The notes below the pieces were generated by a model. It was not told the origin of the DNA, searched no databases, and saw nothing but the letters and a program-made list of their open reading frames with translations. DNA of 45,686 nt from Rhodopirellula sp. (GTDB lineage Bacteria; Planctomycetota; Planctomycetia; Pirellulales; Pirellulaceae). Below, piece by piece: positions 19,401 through 30,002 of this stretch. Position 1 is the first letter of the stretch, and each line of letters starts with the position of its first letter. The stretch is taken from NCBI GenBank assembly GCA_002690925.1, contig NZGD01000047.1:1-45686 (forward strand), written 5' to 3'. A program made the translations under genes and the position numbers.

Positions 19401-21582
19401 GGAGAACACCACTCACCTGTTTCTTGGAATCCGGTTCAACTGCAACAAATGCCACGATCACCCGTTCGAGCGTTGGACACAGGATCAGTACTATCAAATG
19501 TCCGCATTCTTTGCGCAAGTTGGACTTGAGAATGACCCTGCCTCAGGAAAACGGAAAATTGGTGGCACGGCAGTTGAAGGTGCCAAGCCGCTATTTGAAA
19601 AAGTTGTTGATCGCAAGCAGGGTGATGTTAAACATCCCAAGACCAATGCCGTGGTCCCTCCCAAGTTTCCTTTCGACGTCCAACATGAAACAAAACCAGA
19701 AGCCACAAGACGCGAACAACTGGCAACATGGATTACCCACAGCGACAATCCTTATTTCGCGCGAAGTTACGTCAACCGTCTGTGGGGCTACCTCTTGGGC
19801 GTCGGGCTGATAGAACCGATCGATGACATTCGTGCTGGCAACCCTGCCACCAATCCAGAGTTACTTGACTACCTTGAAAAATCTTTTGTGAAATCCGGCT
19901 TTGATGTCGCCGAAATGCATCGAGCGATTTGCAACAGCCGAACGTACCAGTTGAGCATCAAGACGAATGCATTGAACGAAGACGATTCCCTCAACTACTC
20001 ACACGCACTGCCGCGTCGACTTCCCGCCGAGGTAATTTTCGACGCAGTACACACATTGACAGGGGCAGTCAGCAACATCCCGGGGATGCCCAAGGGAACT
20101 CGTGCAACAGCCATCACCGATTCCGGCGTAAAGCTTGCTGATGGTTTCCTGCAAAACCTTGGACGTCCTGCCAGAGAAAGTGCCTGCGAATGTGAGCGAA
20201 GTTCTGACCTGCAACTTGGACCGGTCATGGCCTTGGTTAGTGGCCCCACGGTTGGTTCCGCCATTGCCGACCCAAAGAACGTGTTGGAAAAAATTGTCGC
20301 GGAACACCCTGATGACAAGGATCTTGCCGAGGAAATTTTCATTCGAGCCCTTGCGCGGTATCCCAAGGCATCCGAACTGGAAGCATTTGCTGCCATGAAA
20401 GACATCATCAGGGAGAGCCACGAGGAACTCTTGGGGCAACTCACCATCGCTGAATCAAATTGGAAAGTCCGCCGCGAGGTACTGGAAAAAGAACGTCAAG
20501 CAAAGCTGGTAAAATTGAATGAGGAGATCGTTAACCGAACCAATGCGATCAAACCGGAGCGGGAAAAGCTTGCCAAGGAACGCGAGGATCGGATCAATGC
20601 CGCAAAAGCTGCCTTGGAGAAAGAGAAAGAAAGCATTCAGGCGAAAATTGACGAGATGTCCAATGCTCAGCTGAAAGCCATTGAATGGCACCCACTTTCC
20701 TACCAGTCCGGAAATTCGACCAACAAAGCAGTTCTTACACCACAATCAGACAGATCCATCGTTGCCAGTGGCAGTGCTGACAAAACTGCCTACACAGTCA
20801 CGATGCGGACTTCCCTGAACAACATCACGGGTATCCGCTTGGAGGCTCTCAGCGATGAAAAGCTGCCTTCCAAAGGTCCTGGGCTTGCCGACAATGGAAA
20901 CTTTGTTGTGACAGAATTTGAAGTTCTGTCGGCCTCATCGAAAACGCCTGAGAAATCAAACAAGGTGAAGATCGCCAGCGGCCGTGCTGACTTCACGCAA
21001 CCTGGGTTCAACATCAACCAGGCGTTTGATGGGAAAACCAACGATCAAAAAGGGTGGGCCATCTCACCGGCGATGGGAACATTTCACTGGGCAACTTTCA
21101 AATTCGATAAACCTCTGCAGACCGAAGGCGATGCGATCCTTACCTTCAAGATCCATCAATTTCATAACGCAGCCAAACACACATTGGGGCGATTCAGGCT
21201 CAGCGCAACGACGGCGGTAGGCGACATTCCACTGGGGGTCGCCGAACCTCTTGCTGCGATGCTGCTCACCCCCAAGGACCGTCGCGATGAAAAAACGGTT
21301 GGTTTTCTTAATGAGTACATCACCAAGACTGACGGTAACATCCGCAAGGCTCAGGAGGGTGTTGTCGCAGCGGGAGCCGCGGTCCCACCAGATGCCGCGC
21401 TGGTCGCACTTGAGAAGCGAAAGGTGGAACTTTCGCAACCTACCGTCGACGATCCACAACTCATTCAGCTCAGAGATGATGCCAAACAGAGTACACAACA
21501 GTTAGAGCGAATCCGACTTACTGCTGCTGAAGACTTGACTTGGGCGCTCATAAACAGCCCCGCATTCTTATTTAATCATTGA
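16402..21582 (+). CDS. Large secreted WD40/cytochrome c/DUF1549/DUF1553 protein
   Basis: Up to 1726 residues. There is no ATG near the start: TTG 16402 and GTG 16429 are the options, and the GTG gives a compact signal peptide ending near SCLRAEE. Domains: haem-binding PSCyt1 with CYGCH (62-66) and FSQH before it; WD40-type blades (about 167-500; [38 protein letters not shown]); a Big_2-like Ig domain (~570-640); a second cytochrome-type segment with GCNQGTCHG (~664-672); a second Big_2-like domain (~750-840); DUF1549 (~854-1040) with [12 protein letters not shown]; and DUF1553 (from ~1103; [14 protein letters not shown]). A ~355-residue insert (coiled coil ~1350-1426, then a beta-sandwich-like part) interrupts the end of DUF1553, whose usual closing motif [15 protein letters not shown] ends the protein. 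The DUF1501 gene follows 49 bp later. These proteins are typical of planctomycetes; their reaction is unproven. Confidence 0.88.
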   Translation: MNLHPRVRIVLPKIDRHLIAALCCTLLTTSCLRAEEPASADAPPTLAVSFTNDVRPIFSQHCYGCHQGAKQLGSYLMTDFNAMVKGGETAQTAVVPGKPDESYLFQQITPVDGHAEMPDEPFSPLNDVELETIRKWILQGAKNDSVADDGPKYTPDNPPVYIGQPSLSSIDVSPDGSKIAAAGFHEVVVLDSDTGERVSRLVGMSPRINSVRFSPDGKRLAAIGGTPAVRGEVQIWDLETQKLSLSRSVTYDSLCGASWSPDGSKLAFGATDNVVRAIDTSSGEQILFQGAHNDWVRDTAFTPDGKHVISVARDMSCKLTEVETERFIDNITSITPGALSGGLSSVKAHPERNEIFVGGADGIAKVYRVFRQTARKIGDDANLVRKFPALPGRISSVVINSDATRLAAAATLDGKSEIRVWKYDFSSETSPELKKIQAKRVADRNAEEKKQLENHLNSKITEISKFSVDNAAVFAIAFGKDDALLIAAADGKIRRLDSEGNLTGTFDVSKVADDAKLATSSFDAKAWNNQLKRKTKTTTPSVAKTQVDPAQDVTKVLISPSQIELDSPYAYTQLVVTAVMSDDSTRDITRNADITIPSWATITPRGVLRAAGNGQGDVTISYGGIASKINMIARGITPEKADAANHGSVDFIRDVGPILSRLGCNQGTCHGAQKGKNGFKLSLRGYDPVYDLRALTDDLAARRINPASPDESLMLRKPLGLSPHQGGVLMEKGDPYHTVLQRWIADGSQLNLESSRVTRIEIFPTNPVVQRIDAEQQVRVIAYYENGEQRDVTQEAFIESGNTETASVDKSGLLSAIRRGEAAILARYEGAYAATTLTVMGERDGYKTVSVEQWTDIDRLVANKWQRVKVIPSGMCDDSTFLRRVHLDLTGLPPSSEQVRNFLADETPTREKRASVIDELIGSEPYIDYWTNKWADLLQVNRKFLGVEGSTKFREWIRTAIAENRPYNVFAEQVLTATGSNNDNPPASYYKVLRTPENTMENTTHLFLGIRFNCNKCHDHPFERWTQDQYYQMSAFFAQVGLENDPASGKRKIGGTAVEGAKPLFEKVVDRKQGDVKHPKTNAVVPPKFPFDVQHETKPEATRREQLATWITHSDNPYFARSYVNRLWGYLLGVGLIEPIDDIRAGNPATNPELLDYLEKSFVKSGFDVAEMHRAICNSRTYQLSIKTNALNEDDSLNYSHALPRRLPAEVIFDAVHTLTGAVSNIPGMPKGTRATAITDSGVKLADGFLQNLGRPARESACECERSSDLQLGPVMALVSGPTVGSAIADPKNVLEKIVAEHPDDKDLAEEIFIRALARYPKASELEAFAAMKDIIRESHEELLGQLTIAESNWKVRREVLEKERQAKLVKLNEEIVNRTNAIKPEREKLAKEREDRINAAKAALEKEKESIQAKIDEMSNAQLKAIEWHPLSYQSGNSTNKAVLTPQSDRSIVASGSADKTAYTVTMRTSLNNITGIRLEALSDEKLPSKGPGLADNGNFVVTEFEVLSASSKTPEKSNKVKIASGRADFTQPGFNINQAFDGKTNDQKGWAISPAMGTFHWATFKFDKPLQTEGDAILTFKIHQFHNAAKHTLGRFRLSATTAVGDIPLGVAEPLAAMLLTPKDRRDEKTVGFLNEYITKTDGNIRKAQEGVVAAGAAVPPDAALVALEKRKVELSQPTVDDPQLIQLRDDAKQSTQQLERIRLTAAEDLTWALINSPAFLFNH

Positions 21583-21631
21583 ACAAAACCATACAAACCA
21601 TTCTCACAACACCTTCCTCGGAGACATTGCC

Positions 21632-23119
21632 ATGCTTTCATTCAAAGGCTTCAAGGCAAAAGACCTCTGCGATCCGCACCTTGCCGCAACACGCCGATCC
21701 TTCCTCAGGGTAGGTGGGTGTGGTGCCTTGGGTTTATCACTGCCATCCATGATGCAACTGCAATCAGCTTCTGCTGCTGAAAGTGTCACTGGGAGTCCTC
21801 TGAAAGGCGGCGGTCCCGGCTGGGGCAAAGCGAAAAGCATCATCATGGTTTATCTGCAGGGTGGCCCCAGCCACCTTGATCTGTGGGATCCTAAAGAAAA
21901 TGTTCCGGATAATGTGAAAAGCATTTTCAATCCGATTAGCACAAAGATCCCGGGGATCAAATTCACTGAGAATCTTCCTAAGCTCAGCCAATTGAACGAT
22001 CGCTTCTCGATGATTCGCTCGATGTCCTACACGCCGAATGGACTCTTCAATCATACAGCGGCGATTTATCAGATGATGACGGGATACACGACTGACAAGG
22101 TAAGTCCATCCGGACAGTTGGAACCTCCCTCGCCGAAAGACTTTCCCAACTACGGCAGCAACATCGTCAAGATGCGGCCGATAGATGAGCCAATGCTACC
22201 GTTCGTGATGCTGCCAAGACCACTGCAGGAATCAAACGTAGTAGGGAAGGGTGGCTCCGCTGGCTTCCTCGGAAAGTCCTTTGACCCATACACGCTTTAC
22301 CCCAGCGGTGATGACCTCGACATGGGGAAGATGGATCGGATCAAGATTGACGACCTGAAGTTGCGACCTGAAGTTTTCAGCGTACGCCTTCAGAGGCGTG
22401 CAAAATTGCGAGATCTTTTGAATCAGCAAATGCCTGATATCAACAAAGCGGTTGAGTCTTTCGAACTCGATGAGTACTACGACCGTGCCTTATCACTCAT
22501 TGTTTCGGGCCGTGCCCGACAGGCATTCGATCTAGCCAGCGAGACGTCTGCAACGAGAGACATGTACGGCCGCAACACATTCGGACAAAGCTGCCTACTC
22601 GCGCGGCGACTGGTTGAAGCGGGAACGAGGGTAGTCGAGGTCATTTGGCCAAAAGTAGCCAATAGTGATAACCACTCATGGGACCATCACACCGGACTCA
22701 GTAAACGCATGAAGGATCAATCAGCACCTATGCTTGATGGGGGCTTATCAGCATTAATCTCTGACCTCGATGATCGTGGAATGCTTGAAGACACACTTGT
22801 GGTAGCCGTCGGCGAGTTCGGCCGCAGTCCGCAGCGGGGTGTCAGTACTAGCGGCAACAACAACTCGGATGATGGACGTGACCACTGGCCGTATTGTTAC
22901 ACCGCAGTAATGGCAGGTGCTGGAGTGAAACGAGGGTATGTTCATGGCAAGAGCGACAAGACCGCATCCGCTCCCTTGGAGGACCCCGTTCACCCAGCGG
23001 AGGTTTTGGCAACGATCTACCACAGTTTCGGGATTCATCCTGAGACAATTGTCTACAACCATCTCAATCAGCCACGTGAGTTGGTCAAGGCTGCGGCTTT
23101 AACTCGTTTGTTGTCCTAA
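21632..23119 (+). CDS. DUF1501 protein with Tat-type signal
   Basis: 495 residues from ATG. An N-terminal [16 protein letters not shown] (about 21-36) is a twin-arginine-type signal, implying folded export. The body matches DUF1501, a family related to the alkaline phosphatase/sulfatase fold: [69 protein letters not shown] and [19 protein letters not shown]. It follows the DUF1549/1553 gene by 49 bp, the standard planctomycete pairing, so a shared extracytoplasmic role is likely. Substrate and activity are unknown. Confidence 0.9.
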   Translation: MLSFKGFKAKDLCDPHLAATRRSFLRVGGCGALGLSLPSMMQLQSASAAESVTGSPLKGGGPGWGKAKSIIMVYLQGGPSHLDLWDPKENVPDNVKSIFNPISTKIPGIKFTENLPKLSQLNDRFSMIRSMSYTPNGLFNHTAAIYQMMTGYTTDKVSPSGQLEPPSPKDFPNYGSNIVKMRPIDEPMLPFVMLPRPLQESNVVGKGGSAGFLGKSFDPYTLYPSGDDLDMGKMDRIKIDDLKLRPEVFSVRLQRRAKLRDLLNQQMPDINKAVESFELDEYYDRALSLIVSGRARQAFDLASETSATRDMYGRNTFGQSCLLARRLVEAGTRVVEVIWPKVANSDNHSWDHHTGLSKRMKDQSAPMLDGGLSALISDLDDRGMLEDTLVVAVGEFGRSPQRGVSTSGNNNSDDGRDHWPYCYTAVMAGAGVKRGYVHGKSDKTASAPLEDPVHPAEVLATIYHSFGIHPETIVYNHLNQPRELVKAAALTRLLS

Positions 23120-23314
23120 CAAAGCCCTTGCGAAACCGAGATCACGGCACGTCTCAGCCTGGGCATCAAAGTCCGGCGGGCCCAGCCGTTCGATTTCGCG
23201 TCAGTGGTTACTTCCACTAGCGAACCGCACTGAACACTGACACCTAGCTAAATGGCAATTGGAACTGGCTGAACATTACCTGGCTTAACGGTGGATACCA
23301 GACGCCACCGATTC

Positions 23315-24094
23315 TCAGGGCAGTTGGAAGAGCCTTTTGGCATTCTCTGTCGTTACGTCCGCCAAATATTCCGCTGCGACACCACGAGTCTCAGCAATAC
23401 ACCGCAGAGTGTGTTCAACGCGTGCGGGTTCATTTGGACGTTTTCCACGCAGAGGTTCGGGACTCAAGTACGGTGAATCAGTCTCAATCAACAAACGATC
23501 CTCTGGAATCGCCTTGGCGACACTGCGAAGTTCTTCGCTCTTCTTGAAGGTCACCATGCCTGCAAAACTGATGTACAGCCCCATCTCAAGACACTGCACG
23601 GCAAGTTCAAGATCACCAGTGTAAGAGTGCATGACTCCCGCGGGAACCTTCGTCTGACGTCGCAACTGTTCCGCAATCAGCTTACCACTTTCTCGCATGT
23701 GGATTACCATCGGCAAAGCAGTATCACGGCACAGTTGCAGATGCCGATCAAAAAAATCATGCTGCATTTCCAGCGGCGTATCATCCCAATAACAGTCCAA
23801 GCCAGTTTCACCAATTGCGCGAACTCCGGGACAGCCAGCAAGCTCCTGAATGATAGAAAAGTCGTCGGGGCGGGACTCGGCAACTGAATTTGGCTGTATT
23901 CCGACCGCCGCGAAAAGGAACCCGGGGTGAAGTGCAGCAAGATCACATGCTTTTCTGCTGGTCGCCACATCGATACCGATCACCATGATCCCGGTAACAC
24001 CATTTTCTTTGGCGCGTTGAACCACCGCATCAACGTTGTCAGAGAACGCATCTACGTTCAGATGAGCGTGCGTATCAAAAAGCGAAAGTGTCAT
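23315..24094 (-). CDS. TatD family metal-dependent hydrolase
   Basis: 259 residues from ATG 24094, the usual family length; the longer frame to 24316 lies inside the upstream gene. TatD proteins are TIM-barrel metal-dependent deoxyribonucleases. Visible motifs: FDTHAHLN (metal His pair, 7-14), GETGLDCYWD (metal Glu), VIHMRES, GVMHSYTG and IETDSPYLSPEPLRGKRP (metal Asp). The start overlaps the stop of the upstream cdsA-like gene in ATGA (24091-24094), so translation is probably coupled. The symbol tatD would only be a family name, as bacteria have several paralogues. Confidence 0.9.
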   Translation of the reverse strand: MTLSLFDTHAHLNVDAFSDNVDAVVQRAKENGVTGIMVIGIDVATSRKACDLAALHPGFLFAAVGIQPNSVAESRPDDFSIIQELAGCPGVRAIGETGLDCYWDDTPLEMQHDFFDRHLQLCRDTALPMVIHMRESGKLIAEQLRRQTKVPAGVMHSYTGDLELAVQCLEMGLYISFAGMVTFKKSEELRSVAKAIPEDRLLIETDSPYLSPEPLRGKRPNEPARVEHTLRCIAETRGVAAEYLADVTTENAKRLFQLP

Positions 24095-25134
24095 ATTGAC
24101 CAGAAGAATCGTGTCAGGTGATAGAACACAGGGGCAGCAAAACACATGTTGTCTATTTGGTCGAGAATACCAGCGTGCCCTTGAACGAGCGTGCCGGTGT
24201 CGGTAACGCCACGGTCTCGCTTGATAGCACTCATTGTCATCGTTCCGGCGCACGCCATAACCGTTACAACAGCTCCCAAAATCCCGGCTTCCCACCAGTA
24301 AAAAGGCGTCGCCCATGCGAGTAAGGCTGCGACAATCCCCGTGGTGACCATCGATCCAAGAAAACCTTCCCAGGTACGGGAGGCATTAATTTTTTCAGCG
24401 ATCACATGCCTACCCGCCAGGTAACCCCAGCCACGCTCAAATACCGAAGCGAGTTGGGCGATGAGCACGAAGAATACGAGCACGCTTCCGGCGCTTCCCT
24501 GCCATTGCTCCGGCGCCGACAGCGGTGGGCGAAGAGTGGACGTAAATTTAAGATCCAACAGGGCAGGTGCATAACTGAGAGAATAAACGCAGATCAGCAA
24601 ACCGAACTGGATTTTCGCACTACGTTCCAGAAATCTCTTGTAGTCACCCGCAATCGCCGCACGCGCCGGAATGAACAAACTGGCGTACACAGGAATCATG
24701 ATGCTGTAGAAATCATAGTAATCAATGTGCTGGTTCCCCCCAAGAAAACTTGGTGGGTCACTGCCCAACGCAATGAGCAGGTACTGCAACGGCGTGAATA
24801 TGAAAAAGACCCAGAACAACGACCTATGATCACCACGCCGTGTCGGCGTCATCGTAATGAATTCACGAAGCGCCCAAAACGAGACAAACCCGAACAGAAT
24901 TACTATACCGATCCGATAGAGCAGAAAACCTAACGCGAAAATCACGACCATCATCCACCACACTTTCAACTTATGGTTGAAACGATGGACCAAGGCCGAC
25001 TCTACGCCAATCTTCTCACGCCGCGACAGGACGAAACCTACCACAGATGCAATACTCAGCGCTGCCAGCACGATCGCTAGTAGGATATAAGTCCTCGGAT
25101 CATGCCAATTAGACTGTCCAAGAAGATTTGTCAT
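24091..25134 (-). CDS. cdsA: Phosphatidate cytidylyltransferase family membrane protein
   Basis: 347 residues from ATG 25134 (an earlier frame start at 25158 is less likely). CdsA makes CDP-diacylglycerol from phosphatidate and CTP at the inner membrane. Several hydrophobic segments are seen, with the C-terminal family signature SAIKRDRGVTDTGTLVQG followed by HAGILDQIDN. The classic signature has K-D in place of the T-D here, HGG in place of HAG and DRID in place of DQID, so several positions differ. ILDQID keeps the two acidic residues. This could be a paralogue with altered substrate. The gene starts 20 bp after leuB ends and its stop overlaps the next gene's start. Confidence 0.82.
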   Translation of the reverse strand: MTNLLGQSNWHDPRTYILLAIVLAALSIASVVGFVLSRREKIGVESALVHRFNHKLKVWWMMVVIFALGFLLYRIGIVILFGFVSFWALREFITMTPTRRGDHRSLFWVFFIFTPLQYLLIALGSDPPSFLGGNQHIDYYDFYSIMIPVYASLFIPARAAIAGDYKRFLERSAKIQFGLLICVYSLSYAPALLDLKFTSTLRPPLSAPEQWQGSAGSVLVFFVLIAQLASVFERGWGYLAGRHVIAEKINASRTWEGFLGSMVTTGIVAALLAWATPFYWWEAGILGAVVTVMACAGTMTMSAIKRDRGVTDTGTLVQGHAGILDQIDNMCFAAPVFYHLTRFFWSI

Positions 25135-25154
25135 GTTGCAATGCACAGGCGTTC

Positions 25155-26228
25155 TCAAACAGTTAACCGTTCAACCACAGCCGACCCCATGGACTCGGTA
25201 CCAATGGCCTCGCCACCACGAGCAATGTCACGTGTCCGAAGGCCGTCGGACAGGACTCTCTGAACCGCCGACTCGATTGCCGTTGCCTCAGCTTCGAGTC
25301 CCAGCGAGTGCCTGAACAACATAGCCGAGGCCAATATGGTTGCGAGTGGATTGGCAATCTCCTGCCCAGCAATGTCAGGTGCAGAACCATGAATGGGCTC
25401 GTACAGCCCAGGACCATCGCTGCCAAGAGAAGCACTGGGAAGCATACCAAGAGATCCAGGCAACATCGAAGCTTCATCAGTCAAAATGTCACCAAACATA
25501 TTGCCTGTGACGACAACATCAAAATCACTAGGGCGATTGATGAGATGCATCGCCATGGCATCAACCAGCACCACATCATATTGAACATCAGGAAACTCTT
25601 CCTGCATGACTCTGGCAGCAACACGTCGCCACAAGCGACTGGGCTCAAGGACATTTGCTTTGTCCACACTCGTGAGTCGATTACCTCGACCCTGAGCGGC
25701 CTTCGCCGCGAGTCGAATAATTCGCTCCACCTCTCCGACACTGTACACCATGGACTGGTAAGCAGACTCAGCCTGACCGCTGCCACTGGTTCCAGATTCA
25801 CCAAAGTAGATTCCACCGGTAAGTTCCCGCAGGAACAAAATATCAGTGCCTTCAATGATATCCCTCCTAAGTGGTGATGCGTCCAGCAATTCATCAAATA
25901 GGCGAATGGGCCTCAGGTTGGCAAACAAACCCAACTCTTTACGAATTTTCAGCAAACCCACCTCAGGCCGTGTCTTTGCCGAAGGATCATCCCACTTTGG
26001 ACCACCAACTGCCCCTAACAGGATTGCATCGGAATCGCGGCAAGCGTCAATTGTTTCCTGAGGCAGCGGATCACCACAGGTATCAATCGAAATCCCGCCA
26101 ATCATGTGGGAATTGAATTCAAACTGGTGCCCAAACGACTTCGCAACTGTTTCCAGAACTCGCTGTGCTTGAGCTATGATTTCCGGGCCAATGCCATCAC
26201 CAGGCAGTAAAACGATATTTGCTTTCAA
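25155..26228 (-). CDS. leuB: 3-isopropylmalate dehydrogenase
   Basis: 357 residues if it starts at TTG 26228, giving the standard N-terminus [17 protein letters not shown]. LeuB oxidises and decarboxylates 3-isopropylmalate with NAD+ in leucine synthesis (cytoplasm). Motifs: [21 protein letters not shown]; the substrate Arg region in [13 protein letters not shown]; Lys in [14 protein letters not shown]; Asp in [30 protein letters not shown]; and [17 protein letters not shown] for NAD binding. The frame also extends to an ATG at 26420 that overlaps the preceding stop as TAATG, adding 64 residues with no LeuB similarity. No other leu genes are in view. Confidence 0.93.
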   Translation of the reverse strand: MKANIVLLPGDGIGPEIIAQAQRVLETVAKSFGHQFEFNSHMIGGISIDTCGDPLPQETIDACRDSDAILLGAVGGPKWDDPSAKTRPEVGLLKIRKELGLFANLRPIRLFDELLDASPLRRDIIEGTDILFLRELTGGIYFGESGTSGSGQAESAYQSMVYSVGEVERIIRLAAKAAQGRGNRLTSVDKANVLEPSRLWRRVAARVMQEEFPDVQYDVVLVDAMAMHLINRPSDFDVVVTGNMFGDILTDEASMLPGSLGMLPSASLGSDGPGLYEPIHGSAPDIAGQEIANPLATILASAMLFRHSLGLEAEATAIESAVQRVLSDGLRTRDIARGGEAIGTESMGSAVVERLTV

Positions 26229-26419
26229 GGGAGTGTTGGTCGCTGGAGTAAAGAAATGGCGAATTAGGACATTAATGTAGCCTAAGCGATTCAATTCCCC
26301 AACGTAGGCCAAACAAGACTGCCCAAAAAAGACATTTCGGATATTTCTAGTGGCAGTTGTAAGGGCGATAATGGAGTTCCGACTGTCCAAACTGGTGGAT
26401 AGCCAAAATGCACAGGCCA

Positions 26420-27523
26420 TTACAGCAGGGACTGAATCTGCTTTAGCATTGGCTCAGGATCCCGTAACCGCGTTGCCGCTGCCCGAGCTAACCTTGCCCA
26501 ATCCGCAACCTCATCTTGGCGACCGTCAGCCTGCAAGCATCGAATTAATTGACACAGTGATTGAACCTCGCGATAACTCTGGCCTTTGCCGGTTATTTCT
26601 TGCCATGACTCAACAGCCAGGCTGGTGGCGATTGAGGGATTTCGCAACGCAAGGTGGCAATCTATCCAGTACCGGTAGAAATGGAACGAAGCTGGAAGGT
26701 CAGATTCCGAGTTACTGGTTTCAAGTTGAGCAATCTGTTGACCTAGCCCCAGCTTGGCCAAACCACACGCGTGAGCTGCTGAGACCACTCGAAAGTCAGC
26801 ATCATTTTTGAGATCTACTGATTCACCGTCAACGGTAGCCACTGTCCCGTTCGACGGTGCAATCATCTGCATGCAATCAGAAGCAGCATCGATCATCCCT
26901 TGCCAATCCTCAACAGCAAACGCCAACCCACAGTCAAACGCTGCAGCATGCAGATAGTAGAGAGGATCTTCCAGCATACGGGCATGTGCCCAGATTTCGT
27001 CTCGCAACTGTTTGGCGGCCTGAAAATTCCCGCTAGCTATTTGGACCTCGTATTGAGCCCCCAGCCCGACACAAAGGTCTTCATTATCGGTCAGTGGCGA
27101 CGCCTCCACAATCAACCCAACTTCTTGGATTTCACGACCAAAGCCAAGTGGATCAACCAACGCATAAGCGCTAGCCAACAAATTATTAAGTCCAATCCGC
27201 TGCGACTTCAGTTCATAGTCAACTGACCGAGACTCCATTGCGGCGGGGCGAACCACCTTCAATCCTTCGACCATATCATTGGCGGTTCCGATTAACTCAC
27301 TGGCCAAGTAAAAGTCAAACACAAGAGAAACTGGACGGTCTGCCAACTTCTTTGACATCGCAACTGCCTCACGCAATCCTTGCAGACGAGTCGTCAGGGC
27401 ATGCTCCTGCATGGCAATGTCGAGCCGATCAACTGCCTGATTCAACGATTTGAATTCCGTTTCACTCTTTTGCGTTTCATACTCCAGAAGGTAATCATCA
27501 AGTAGATCATAAATCGCGGACAT
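26420..27523 (-). CDS. Alpha-helical repeat protein, function unknown
   Basis: 367 residues from ATG 27523, which has AGGAA about 5 bases upstream, the clearest Shine-Dalgarno of this run. There is no signal peptide. The sequence is mostly Leu/Ala-rich helices in pairs (e.g. [18 protein letters not shown] and [17 protein letters not shown]), resembling TPR/SEL1-type solenoids without a perfect consensus. Probably a cytoplasmic protein-binding scaffold. It lies 76 bp after the signal peptidase gene, and its TAA overlaps a leuB-frame ATG. I do not recognise the family. Confidence 0.75.
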   Translation of the reverse strand: MSAIYDLLDDYLLEYETQKSETEFKSLNQAVDRLDIAMQEHALTTRLQGLREAVAMSKKLADRPVSLVFDFYLASELIGTANDMVEGLKVVRPAAMESRSVDYELKSQRIGLNNLLASAYALVDPLGFGREIQEVGLIVEASPLTDNEDLCVGLGAQYEVQIASGNFQAAKQLRDEIWAHARMLEDPLYYLHAAAFDCGLAFAVEDWQGMIDAASDCMQMIAPSNGTVATVDGESVDLKNDADFRVVSAAHACGLAKLGLGQQIAQLETSNSESDLPASFHFYRYWIDCHLALRNPSIATSLAVESWQEITGKGQSYREVQSLCQLIRCLQADGRQDEVADWARLARAAATRLRDPEPMLKQIQSLL

Positions 27524-27599
27524 AAAATTCCTGCTTGCTGTATTTTTACAATCGACCGGGTAGCTCAGCTGAACGAGCAATTTCTTTGCAACAATTTGC

Positions 27600-28820
27600 C
27601 TATTGCGATTCAATCAGCTCAACACGTCCTTTTACAGCACGCTCCTGAATCACACCAAAGTCGCGGCTGTCAAGCGACACAGGCACATTGTCGCCCAACA
27701 CAAAATATTCACTACTCCCCAACCTAATCGGATAACGTGAACGGTCATCATGAGGCCGAAGCCTGTATTCAATCTGGCGTGCGAGTTGCAGGCAGGAGAA
27801 TTGCACACTTCCCTCAATCACCCGTATCGCAACAGGTGTTTCAGCTGAAACCGGAGCAACCTCTACCGCCTCTGCATCATCTGACGAAATATTCAGTTCG
27901 CATTGTCCATCCACATCACAGGTGACTCCAACCATCTGGTCATCAATCCAAAAAACAACTTCCAATCGTCCCTCATCCTTACAAACCACCTTGGCGTTAA
28001 GAGCAAGACGACTGGCCGGCTGCAACTTACGACTCAAGCCAGCGTTGTATGGATAGTCATCCCAGATACAGCTCGGCTGATTACGTTGATGGATACTGCG
28101 GTGATGGTAAATCAGCCAATCCTGATTCTCCGGTGTCCAGACGCGCTGCTGATTACGCTGCCACCCTTTCCCGCGCCACCGAGACAGATCGCGGCGATTG
28201 TCCATTTCAAACATCAGAACAGGAGCAGGGACATCGAGATCATCATGGACTCTCATAGCTCTGTGAACCGTTTCTCCATTCACCAATAAGGAAGTGTCAT
28301 TCACTTCCACGAGATCACCGGGGAGGGCAACAATACGTTTGATCCGCATCATGTCCTCACCACCAATGGCCACCACGTCACCGATTCGCAAAGGGCTGGG
28401 TGTTGACCTTGCAGTATCCACTGGCTCGTACGCGTGAACAACAACTACACTGGGTTTATGTGAACCATTCGTCACTATTGCCTGAGCCCCACAGTGAAAA
28501 CAAGAGACAGATGCACCCTCATCCGAAATCTCGATGGGCCAATCGAGGGCACAGGCAAGGCATTTTGCAATCTGATGTTCACCTAGCAGGGTCGGTGCCA
28601 TCGACGGGCCGTGAATGGCAAATCGGACGCCAGATTCCATCCCTCTTTTCCAACCAGCCCACCCAATGACAATCGCCACAAAAACCGCGACAATGAGGAC
28701 TTCACTCATGGGCCGTCGGTAAGTCAATCTGCCAACGTCCTTCTGGGGAGATAGCGTCGCCTCGTGCTCGCCTCGAGGCCCGGAATCATCATTCGACAGT
28801 TTTCCGCCGTGATCTAACAA
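27600..28820 (-). CDS. lepB: Signal peptidase I (S26) with zinc-ribbon-like and long beta insert
   Basis: 406 residues from TTG 28820; the first ATG is at 28709 (MSEVLIV, residue 38), also possible. Signal peptidase I removes Sec/Tat signal peptides at the outer face of the inner membrane with a Ser/Lys dyad. One membrane helix (40-57) comes before IHGPSMAPTLLG (Ser73), and the Lys is in MMRIKRIVALPGD (Lys161). The C-terminal box is FVLGDNVPVSLDSRDFGVI. Unusual parts: two Cys pairs CLAC (87-90) and CFHC (107-110) just after the Ser box, which may bind zinc, and a ~180-residue beta-rich insert between boxes. Normal length is 250-320 residues. It is first in the minus-strand run and divergent from fabH. 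Confidence 0.88.
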   Translation of the reverse strand: MLDHGGKLSNDDSGPRGEHEATLSPQKDVGRLTYRRPMSEVLIVAVFVAIVIGWAGWKRGMESGVRFAIHGPSMAPTLLGEHQIAKCLACALDWPIEISDEGASVSCFHCGAQAIVTNGSHKPSVVVVHAYEPVDTARSTPSPLRIGDVVAIGGEDMMRIKRIVALPGDLVEVNDTSLLVNGETVHRAMRVHDDLDVPAPVLMFEMDNRRDLSRWRGKGWQRNQQRVWTPENQDWLIYHHRSIHQRNQPSCIWDDYPYNAGLSRKLQPASRLALNAKVVCKDEGRLEVVFWIDDQMVGVTCDVDGQCELNISSDDAEAVEVAPVSAETPVAIRVIEGSVQFSCLQLARQIEYRLRPHDDRSRYPIRLGSSEYFVLGDNVPVSLDSRDFGVIQERAVKGRVELIESQ

Positions 28821-29012
28821 GAAAATACGCTTCAGGGTATACTGAGGTTTGGCTCAAGCGGACATTTCCAAGTGCTCGCTGATCCAGTATAACGCCTGAA
28901 AATCAGAAACAACTCGTCTCTCCCTAATCACCATTGATTGCCTCTGTCGAGGTTCTCCATTCGGAGCGGAAATTCACCCTTGAATAAGTCCCCGATCTCC
29001 ACGCGTGGCCGA

Positions 29013-30002
29013 ATGGGTCAACTTGCAGGTGTCCAGATAGCTGCAACTGGATCCTATGTGCCCGAGGAAGTGGTAACCAACGAAGACTTGGCTGCCTTGG
29101 GATGCGACAGTGAATGGATCATCCGCCGCACAGGCATCCACGCAAGACGACGAGCCAGTGAAGACCAAGCGACGAGTGACCTCTGCTATGAAGCAGCGCT
29201 ACGGTGTATTGAAGAAGCCAAAATAACCGTTGACGAAATCGACTTGATCATCGTTGCGACCATGACACCCGATCACCCAACCCCCTCGACCGCCTGTCAT
29301 TTACAAAGGCGACTCGGAGCCGTCGCGCCCGCAATGGACATGAACGCTGCCTGCGCAGGATTCATGTACGGATTGATCACAGGTTCACAATTCATTGCCA
29401 CCGGAAACAATCAATGTGTGCTTGTCGTTGGAGCCGACTTGATGAGTCGTACCGTGAACCCGGATGACAAAAAAACCTACCCACTTTTCGGCGATGCTGC
29501 GGGTGCTGTCCTGCTCACTCCCGACACCGAAAATTCGGGCTCAAGTATTCTCTCGTACCAATTTGGCAGTGAGGGATGTGGCGGTGAAATGCTCTGCATT
29601 GCAGCAGGTGGAACACGACAAGAACTAACACCTGACATGTACGCAGAAGGCAAACAGTTCCTTGCCATGGATGGAAGAAATGTTTTTAAATGGGCCGTTC
29701 GTGTCTTTGACGAAAGTGCGAAACAGGTACTACAACAAGCCAATGTCGATCCAAGCGAACTCTCAGTCGTTGTACTTCACCAAGCCAATCAACGTATCAT
29801 TGACTCGGCTGTATCTGACCTGAATGTCGAACGGGACAAAGTATTCGTCAATCTCGACAAATACGGCAACACGTCCGGCGCAAGCATTCCTTTGGCGTTG
29901 GATGAAGCTGTCCACGCAGGAATGATCAAGCGTGGAGACCTACTGCTTCTATGTGGATTTGGTGCTGGACTTGCCTGGGGCACAGCCGTATTGCGCTGGT
30001 GA
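29013..30002 (+). CDS. fabH: Beta-ketoacyl-ACP synthase III
   Basis: 329 residues from ATG 29013, the family's usual length; in-frame TTG codons at 28938 and 28980 add only nonconserved residues. FabH condenses acetyl-CoA with malonyl-ACP to start fatty acid synthesis. The catalytic triad is visible: Cys114 in MNAACAGFMYG, His in VVLHQANQRII and Asn in DKYGNTSGASIP. Other family marks are WIIRRTGI, YPLFGDAAGAVLL and LLLCGFGAGLAWG. It diverges from the lepB-like gene and stands alone, without plsX or fabD beside it. A 16-bp direct duplication covers its stop codon. Confidence 0.95.
   Translation: MGQLAGVQIAATGSYVPEEVVTNEDLAALGCDSEWIIRRTGIHARRRASEDQATSDLCYEAALRCIEEAKITVDEIDLIIVATMTPDHPTPSTACHLQRRLGAVAPAMDMNAACAGFMYGLITGSQFIATGNNQCVLVVGADLMSRTVNPDDKKTYPLFGDAAGAVLLTPDTENSGSSILSYQFGSEGCGGEMLCIAAGGTRQELTPDMYAEGKQFLAMDGRNVFKWAVRVFDESAKQVLQQANVDPSELSVVVLHQANQRIIDSAVSDLNVERDKVFVNLDKYGNTSGASIPLALDEAVHAGMIKRGDLLLLCGFGAGLAWGTAVLRW

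Noticed and set aside
23289..23310. CGGTGG/CCACCG inverted repeat between convergent DUF1501 and tatD-like genes
   Set aside because: Only 6 bp with a 10-base loop and no T-run; too weak to call a terminator.
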